DNA of 64,000 nucleotides, from contig JAUJEO010000019.1 in the NCBI GenBank assembly GCA_030762175.1, positions 564,001 through 628,000 of the forward strand, read 5' to 3'. Both the position numbers and the translations under genes were made by a program. Positions 58,543 to 64,000 of this stretch are shown piece after piece (position 1 is the first letter of the stretch; each line of letters starts with the position of its first letter). Origin of the DNA: Metallyticus violacea (taxonomy: Eukaryota > Arthropoda > Insecta > Mantodea > Metallyticidae). The notes below the pieces were generated by a model that did no database searches, was not told the origin of the DNA, and saw only the letters and a list, made by a program, of their open reading frames with translations.

Positions 58543-59240
58543 TGCCTTTGAAGAAGAACAAGAACTGTTCAAAATAAAGTGAAAATTGTGGAACTATTTA
58601 AGTGTTTTATCCACTTCTGTTTCACTGATGTGTGTTATTTTAGTGACATTGTTCCAAGAGTTATAATATTTCTTATTTCTCATTTTTATTATATATATGA
58701 AAAATAATGTAACACTATTAACATTGGAACTAAAATAACAATAACTAGAAAAGCAGAAAAGGACTTTTGGCATAGAAGAACTCAAGCTGTTCAAAATATA
58801 GTGATTGCAAATCTGGGACTTTTTCTTAGTGCTTTATCCTTTCCTAGTTATTGTTATTTTAGTTACATTGTTAATTGTATTGCATTATTTTTCATTTATA
58901 TTGTTTGCACCTCTGGTGTTGTTTTTTATTTGCCTTAATAATTTGAATTTGATTTTGCATGTTTTGCATTTGACTTCTTTAATATAATCTATTATTCTTT
59001 TAATTTTATTTCTTACTTTGTCTAAGTTTTCTAATATGCTTCATTGTTATAATTAAGCTTTTGTTATTAAATATTTCTTATACTATGACATCTGTCCAAG
59101 ATAATGCTATGAAATTTTACTTGCCTTCTTGCCATAGAACTCAAGCACTTCAAAGTATATGATTACAAATCTGTGACATTTTCTTAAGTGTTTTATCCTT
59201 TTCTGCTTTTCTATACTTATTGTTATTTTAGTTACATTAT
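58543..59240 (+). repeat. Three direct copies of a dispersed repeat, with an inverted block
   Basis: Copies at 58543-58640, 58758-58860 and 59130-59235 share GAACTCAAGCTGTTCAAAAT-type sequence, a GTGGAAC/GTGACATTTTCTTA segment and AGTGYTTTATCCTTTTCTGC. The block 58729-58765 is the reverse complement of 59196-59235. A fourth copy is at 8027-8105. The inverted plus direct organisation resembles the PLE termini elsewhere in the window, but no hammerhead core or PLE coding is seen here. Confidence 0.6.
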
Positions 59241-59569
59241 ATGTGCGTGTTTATGTATAAGCATTCTTATAAACAGTGCTAAAAGTAAATAATAAAAGAA
59301 AAGCAAGTAAAGCAGTCAGTAGAAAAATACATATAAAAGTAAACACAAATTACAAAGCCAGAAAAAATTAGCATTGGAAATAAATGTACTAAAAATTTAA
59401 AATTATGTAACCTGCATTTTACTCATTATTCCCTCTCTTGTTCTTGTTATTTTAGTTATATTATTCTTCATGAGCTACTTTCTTAATTTTTAGTATGATA
59501 TTTTTTCCTCTCTTAACTATAATGTTAAAGGAGAAATTTATATCACAGAGTTATACTTTTTTTTAATAG

Positions 59570-59732
59570 GTTGGTCTAATCTGTGAGCGTATGTTGAAGG
59601 AAAGGGAAAGTCAGATCCGAGAAGAATATGATCGTGTGCTGAACAATAAACTGTCTGAACAGTATGATGCTTTTGTTAAGTTTACATATGACCAAGTGCA
59701 GAAACGTTTCCAGGCATCTGATTTGCCAAGCT
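59570..59732 (+). CDS. akirin: akirin exon 3
   Basis: Begins [20 protein letters not shown] after TTTTAATAG and ends ...[18 protein letters not shown] plus one base (T) before GTAAGT at 59733. This is the conserved C-terminal domain of akirin, which mediates partner binding. The family ends PSYLS; the split T would begin the Tyr codon, so only Tyr-Leu-Ser and the stop remain for a final exon. I searched the + strand to 64000 for AG followed by a matching codon set and found no convincing candidate, so the final exon is probably beyond the window or diverged. 179 complete codons are visible across the three exons (about 182 expected). The open frame past the donor is intronic. Confidence 0.95.
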
Positions 59733-60429
59733 GTAAGTATACTTTTATTCGGACAGAAGTTATTCCATGCATAATTTTATTAACTTAAAATATTTTATGA
59801 TATTTAAAGTGAAAAATATTATTTTCAGGTAATGAAAATATATTTAACCCCATTTAGCACATAATTTTTTCTTAAGTTTGAGATAGCAAAGAACTTGGAA
59901 AATGAAAATAATCAGGATGGATAATTGTTTTTTTTTAACTGTCTTCTGAAACAAAACCACTATTTTAGGAAATGAAATGAGATGATAGATATAAAAAGTC
60001 CATTTAACAGTGGTGAAAACACCTGAAAAATCATATTCCCATATTAAGCTCAAAATTAATCCTTCAACTTGCACCTTTTAAGTACAATGCTGCTGTTATT
60101 GATTAGTTGCAGGATGCACTGCTGATATTATTGATTAGTAGCAGTGTGAAAAGCCCTTATGAAATGAGAATTTTGACCAGTATTTCTAACTCAGTGCTGC
60201 AAACAATTTCATGCCACAGAAGAGATATTATAGATTGCAGAGGACTTCTTTCTCAGAGTATTTCACTGAGTTCCTAGCAGTATCATGCTTATTCATAGCT
60301 AGTTTTCAGTGATATATAAGCTAACATTGATTTTAGTTCAGTATGAAAATATGAGGTGTGCTGTGGTCTGAATATGTTAGGTGTCTGAAATTAAAAAAAA
60401 GAAAGAATTTAAAGTTTTGTGTGCAAAAT
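59733..60429 (+). other. Start of akirin intron 3, unassigned
   Basis: AT-rich sequence after the exon 3 donor. No repeat or coding signal; the terminal exon was not found here. Confidence 0.5.
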
Positions 60430-61030
60430 GCTGAAAAACATTGTGAATTTTTGTCCTCTAAGGTCAGATCTCAGTCTTGGGGAAAAAGGCAATAGTTGCA
60501 GGGGGCAAAGTCTGGGCTGTACAGTGCATGACCACCTCCCGAAAGCCACATGTATTCACAACAGATATGCAGACTGGTACATTGTCATGCAGTAGCTCAG
60601 CATAGTATCTCCCAGACACCATTGTGTTCCTTTTTTTGAAGACTGTAATCAAAATAATGTGATATTGGCCTTTTCTAAGGGGAGCTTTGCCCTTTGCCAT
60701 CTCTTTGTTTATTCTTTTTTGAAAGAGGTTTGTAGTAGAGGACTATAGTTTCACCCCTTAATGACAAATTTCATTACTATCCTCTTGGCAATGGTTCAAC
60801 AATATCTGGCACCGTTCTACATGCACTAGCATTTGAACTGCTGAAAGAATTTTGGGCATCCATCTTGCACTGAGTGTATACCTGGGCCACTGAAACTTTG
60901 CACATGACAGCTATCTTTCCAGTAGCTACAGATTTATAAATGAAGAATGCAACTGTACACCTTCTGAACCAATCACTAAGTAATATTATTGGTGATAAGT
61001 TGGTCAGTCATGATGTGAAAGCTGCTCTGT
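60430..61030 (-). pseudogene. mariner-superfamily transposase relic
   Basis: On the - strand across frames: QCKMDAQ / SARWMPRILSAVQ-like residues (about 60830-60875) and CQILLNHCQEDSNEICH (about 60765-60815), then VLYYKPLSK (about 60715-60750), GRYYAELLHDNVPVCISVVN (60560-60620), in which the catalytic HDN box has lost its flanking residues, and FFPKTEI at the end (60464-60490). The order is mariner-like; the first catalytic box is gone. No TIRs seen. It lies in the third akirin intron if the last exon is beyond the window. 61031-61553 has no assigned content. Confidence 0.6.
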
Positions 61031-61553
61031 TGCAGGATGTTCTGATTGTGTGTGCAGTTGATTTCTATCATGTGTTTGCAGCAGAATTACTGTGATTAAT
61101 GAAACTGTTTCATTTTCAGTAGTTAGAAAATGTCCCAAAGAGGACCTTTGCAGAGCTATTCTTGAAGTGATATTTAATCCTTTGCGCCCAGGTGTTAACA
61201 CTGTGCAAAATGCTCTTAGAGAAAGCACATGTTATGATGACTCAAAGCTTTTTCATACGTATAATCACATGCAAAGATCTACATTGTAGATCTCCCACTG
61301 TCGAAAGTTTTTTCTTGATTAAGCTTACATTACAATGCACCAATTCAATTGCAGCTATAAATAATTATACAGCAAAGTAATCCATTATTACGTACATTTA
61401 AACCTTCACAAATTATTTTCAGAATTATCCAGGTATTTTAAAAAAAAAAACAAGTAAATAAAAATGTTTAAAATTTTAAGAACTATCGAAATTACACAAA
61501 TTCGACAGTTCTAATTGGAACTAGACACAGTGAAGCTTTTGAAATGTATGTAA

Positions 61554-61764
61554 TCAACTAATTGTCGTCTAAACACTCTTATGCTTCACACTATTTTTGA
61601 AAACGATGGGAAACCGGTTTCGGAGCGACATCCACTCCATTCTCGACCAACTCACGACTTGAATCGTCGAGTTGGTCGAGAATGGAGTGGATGTCGCTCC
61701 AAAACCGGTCCCGTCGTTTTCAAAATAGTGTGAAGCATAAGAGTGTTTAGACGACAAGTAGTTG
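61554..61764. repeat. Palindrome with 97-bp arms
   Basis: Arms 61554-61653 and 61669-61764 are almost perfect inverted repeats around a 15-base spacer (which itself pairs CGAC/GTCG). Sequence unlike the AT-rich surroundings: CGAGTTGGTCGAGAATGGAG, then ACTCTTATGCTTCAC shared with PLE termini. A GAAACCGG / CCGGTYYC motif and a GGAG/CTCC stem recall the second half of the hammerhead-like cores, but the first core box is not recognisable. Confidence 0.75.
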
Positions 61765-62084
61765 ACTATATACAAAAAAAATAAAAATGTATTTGCTTTT
61801 GAAGTAGTTATTATTAAAATCTTATGACTGAGCTTAAAAATATTCATAATATTATCAAATTTCTGTTTATTAGAGGTATTTTTTTCTAAGGCCACAGTAA
61901 TTTTAACAAAAGTGACATATGTAACAAACAATATTGCCTTTGCATACCTGCAGCTCAGTTTACATTATTCAGTTCATGAACATGTAATAATGCAATAGTG
62001 AAGTTTTCTTGCACACGATAAGCTCCAAAGCATTTATCTGGGTATAAATAAGGCTTTAGGTCACACTTTCACAAAAATATATTA

Positions 62085-63225
62085 TATATAAAGATCATTA
62101 TGTGATTGAGTTGAACTAACACTCTGTTACTCCACTTACTAGTTTAAATATGAATTTTGTTCGCATCATCAGCCATATTTGGTTGGAGGGTAAACTGTTA
62201 TGCTGTGAGGATATGTAATCTGCTCTGGTGGGGGTGTGATGAACTTGAAGTTTTATGTTTTCATCACCAGAAGTTGTTTTTGTACTTGTAAATGTAGATT
62301 TTCTCCCACGTTGCTAATTTTGTAGGTCCTTGCACTGATTTTAATAATTTTGTTTTTTCAGTATGTCGTGGTTTTCTGTCTAGAAATGTGATGCCACTGC
62401 TGATATCTCCAACTGCTTGTATTTTATGTTTCTGGAATGTTCTTTTAATCATGTGCCTATGTTTCTCTTTGTTTTTCCAATGTAGATTTTTTTCGCACTG
62501 CACAAAATTTTATAAATGCATGCTTTGCTTTTTTCTCTTGTGGAATACTGTCATTAGCAATATCAATCAGGAAATTTTTATAAATCTGTTTACAGATGCT
62601 AACCTGATATTAAAATCTTTAAGAATATTTTGAAATTTTTGTAGCCCATGGATATGTGAATTTTTTAAAAATTAGCTTTTCTTTTTTTGTTGAAAATGTG
62701 GTTTCTTTAATAAGTTTTTACCTCTTGAATTTCTGTACTTTTTTGTGTACTAGTTCTTTGTTATAATCATTTTTAATGCTGTCCTTTCTATTTGTTTGTA
62801 TCCTTTAAGGTATTCTTCTTTGCTAATTTTAAGGTAAACGAGCTGTGCTAGGTTATTGATAACTGCATATTTGCATTGTAGGGTTAAAACTGTCAACTTT
62901 GTTTTATGGTGAGATATTTATAAAATGAGATGTACTGAGTGTGAAATAATGTACGTTAGAAAAACAAAGAGAAATGGAGAACACGGTTAAAAGAATATTT
63001 CAGAAACATAAAATACAAGCAGTTGGAGAAATCAGGAGTGGCATAGCATTTATGGACAGAAATCCATGACATATTGATAAAAACAAAATTATTAAAATCA
63101 GTACAAGGACCTACAGAATTAGCAACATAGTAGAAAATCTACATTTACAAGTACAAAAACGGTTTAATGAACTTCGGCACTTCCGGTGTGAAAACATAAA
63201 CTTCAATTTTACACCATCAGAGTAG
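62085..63225. mobile_element. Inverted PLE pair
   Basis: The left arm (about 62085-62900, - strand) starts with the terminus AACTAACACTCTGTTACTCC, has a CTGATGATGCGAAC remnant of the hammerhead-like core (62150-62173), then coding sequence: SKWEKIYIYKYK-like (62270-62310), KHKIQAVGDISSGITFLDRK (62350-62420), CAVRKKSTLEKQRE (about 62480-62520) and further to NNLAQLVYLKISKEEYLKGY (about 62800-62870). The right arm (about 62920-63215, + strand) has KMRCTECEIMYVRKTKRNGE (62923-62985) and the same C-terminal block. Coding is broken in both. The right arm runs directly into the mariner at 63226. Confidence 0.75.
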
Positions 63226-64000
63226 ATGATGAAGGCTATGTTTAGAAGATTGTGGCATGTTCAAAATGGAGTATCAAGCTGTTATTAAGTTCTGCACAAA
63301 AGGAGTTATTGCAAATGAAATTAAACAGCGATTGGACGTTGTATATGGGGAAGCAACCCCCTCATATTCTACCATAAAAAAATGGGCCAAACTTTTTCGA
63401 ATGGGTCGAGAAAGTATTGAGGACGAAAAGCATGCAGGTTGGCCCTTGGAGGTGATCACACCTGACACATCGCTCTTGTGGAAGCAGAAATTATGGAAGA
63501 CTGGCAGCTCAAAGTTACAGAAATAGCAGCAAGGTTGGGCCTTTCTAAAACAACAGTCCTTCGAATTATTCATGAATGTTTAAACATGAATAAGTTTAGT
63601 GCAAGATGTGTGCCTAGACTTCTTTCCAAAGTTCAAAAGCAGCAACGAGTCATCTGTTGTCAGGCATTTTTAGAGCTCTGCTGTAGCAATGAGAGAGAAG
63701 TTCTGCTAACCATTGTTACAGAAGATGAAACTATGGTCCTCTACTATGATCTCTTGTCTAAAAGTGGAGTGACATAAACCTGGCGAAGCACCTCCTCTAA
63801 AAAACAAGGTCACACAGTCAACCAAGAACATCATGGCCACAATCTTTTGGGACTGTGAAGGCATACTCTTCATTGACTTCAAGGAGAAGAACACCTCAGT
63901 AAATGGGGAGTACTATGCTGGCCTACTGCACAGACTGTGTGTTTCTATCAAAGAGAAAGAGCGAGGAAAGCTGAGTGGTTTTGTGTGCCTTCTGCAGACA
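63226..64000 (+). pseudogene. mariner transposase pseudogene, running off the window
   Basis: Same family as 2407-3586. The start codon region MEYQAVIKFCTKGVIANEIK is at 63268 (ATG), HTH 1 follows, then PSYSTIKKWAKLF, SIEDEKHAGWPLEVITPDTS. A frame change near 63465 is followed by VTEIAARLGLSKTTVLRIIH (second HTH, 63508-63570) and SARCVPRLLSKVQKQQRVIC. Next is the first catalytic box as TEDETMVLYY (63715-63755) and a stop at 63774, with the coding order continuing into VNQEHHGHNLLGL-type residues and SIKEKERGKLSGFVC at the end. Its left TIR is missing: similarity to the 2.5-kb copy starts at 63226, at the PLE junction. Two differences in frame make it inactive; the 3' part is outside the window. 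Confidence 0.8.

Larger units (their letters stand above)
57024..59569 (+). other. akirin intron 2
   Basis: 2.5 kb from GT at 57024 to AG at 59568-59569. It contains a small deleted mariner (57898-58443) and three copies of a dispersed repeat (58543-59240). 57024-57890 has no assigned feature. Confidence 0.85.

Noticed and set aside
60463..60480. Possible akirin terminal exon (CAG then ATCTCAGTCT, giving Tyr-Leu-Ser)
   Set aside because: No stop codon follows Ser, and the bases belong to a - strand mariner relic, so the match is chance.
60925..60940. Possible akirin terminal exon (ACAG then ATTTATAA, giving Tyr-Leu-stop)
   Set aside because: Lacks the conserved final Ser, has no good polypyrimidine tract and lies in a mariner relic.

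Overview
The window is animal nuclear DNA, almost certainly from an insect. Introns are long, the DNA is AT-rich, coding exons are short and have GT/AG borders, and about a third of the bases can be assigned to transposable elements. The mix (Penelope-like elements, several mariner/Tc1 families, Harbinger, jockey/RTE-like LINEs and two tRNA-headed SINE families) resembles cockroach, termite or stick-insect genomes, but the sequence alone does not fix the species. There is no CRISPR array, no operon and no complete tRNA or rRNA gene.

Two host genes are visible, both on the + strand. (1) An ankyrin-repeat/SOCS-box (ASB-type) gene has its last four coding exons at 5348-5568, 5886-6153, 10277-10516 and 18702-19463. 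Its 5' exons lie upstream of the window. It encodes a probable substrate adaptor of a cullin-5 E3 ubiquitin ligase. (2) akirin, a nuclear cofactor of NF-kB (Imd-type) and chromatin-dependent transcription, has exon 1 at 40172-40343, exon 2 at 56821-57023 and exon 3 at 59570-59732. The three join in frame. The last three residues lie on a further tiny exon that I could not place. Its first intron is 16.5 kb and is loaded with transposons.

Layout: 1-1093, 3' end of a Penelope-like element (PLE) with an open GIY-YIG ORF; 2407-3586, dead mariner with TA duplications; 3762-5235, inverted PLE pair; 5348-20400, ASB exons, with introns holding SINEs, a Tc1-like relic, a TTA-flanked Harbinger-type element (8702-9779), a nested PLE palindrome (11255-13310) and an IS630-like transposase relic; 20400-40000, intergenic DNA with SINEs, LINE pieces, a PLE reverse-transcriptase relic and mariner relics; 40000-59732, akirin, with a HARBI1 relic, a LINE, a hairpin MITE, SINEs, a complete but dead mariner (52653-53939) and an inverted PLE pair (55225-56700) in its introns; 60430-64000, mariner relics, a 97-bp-arm palindrome and another inverted PLE pair.

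The main discovery-type signal is a set of hammerhead-ribozyme-like cores (CTGATGA, variable stem, GAAAC, short palindrome) at the 3' ends of the PLE copies. The best one (944-985) overlaps the end of the open PLE ORF, so the stop codon sits inside ribozyme stem III. Related cores whose stems differ in sequence but still pair recur at least nine more times. Most sit in head-to-head, inverted PLE dimers, an architecture repeated through the window.
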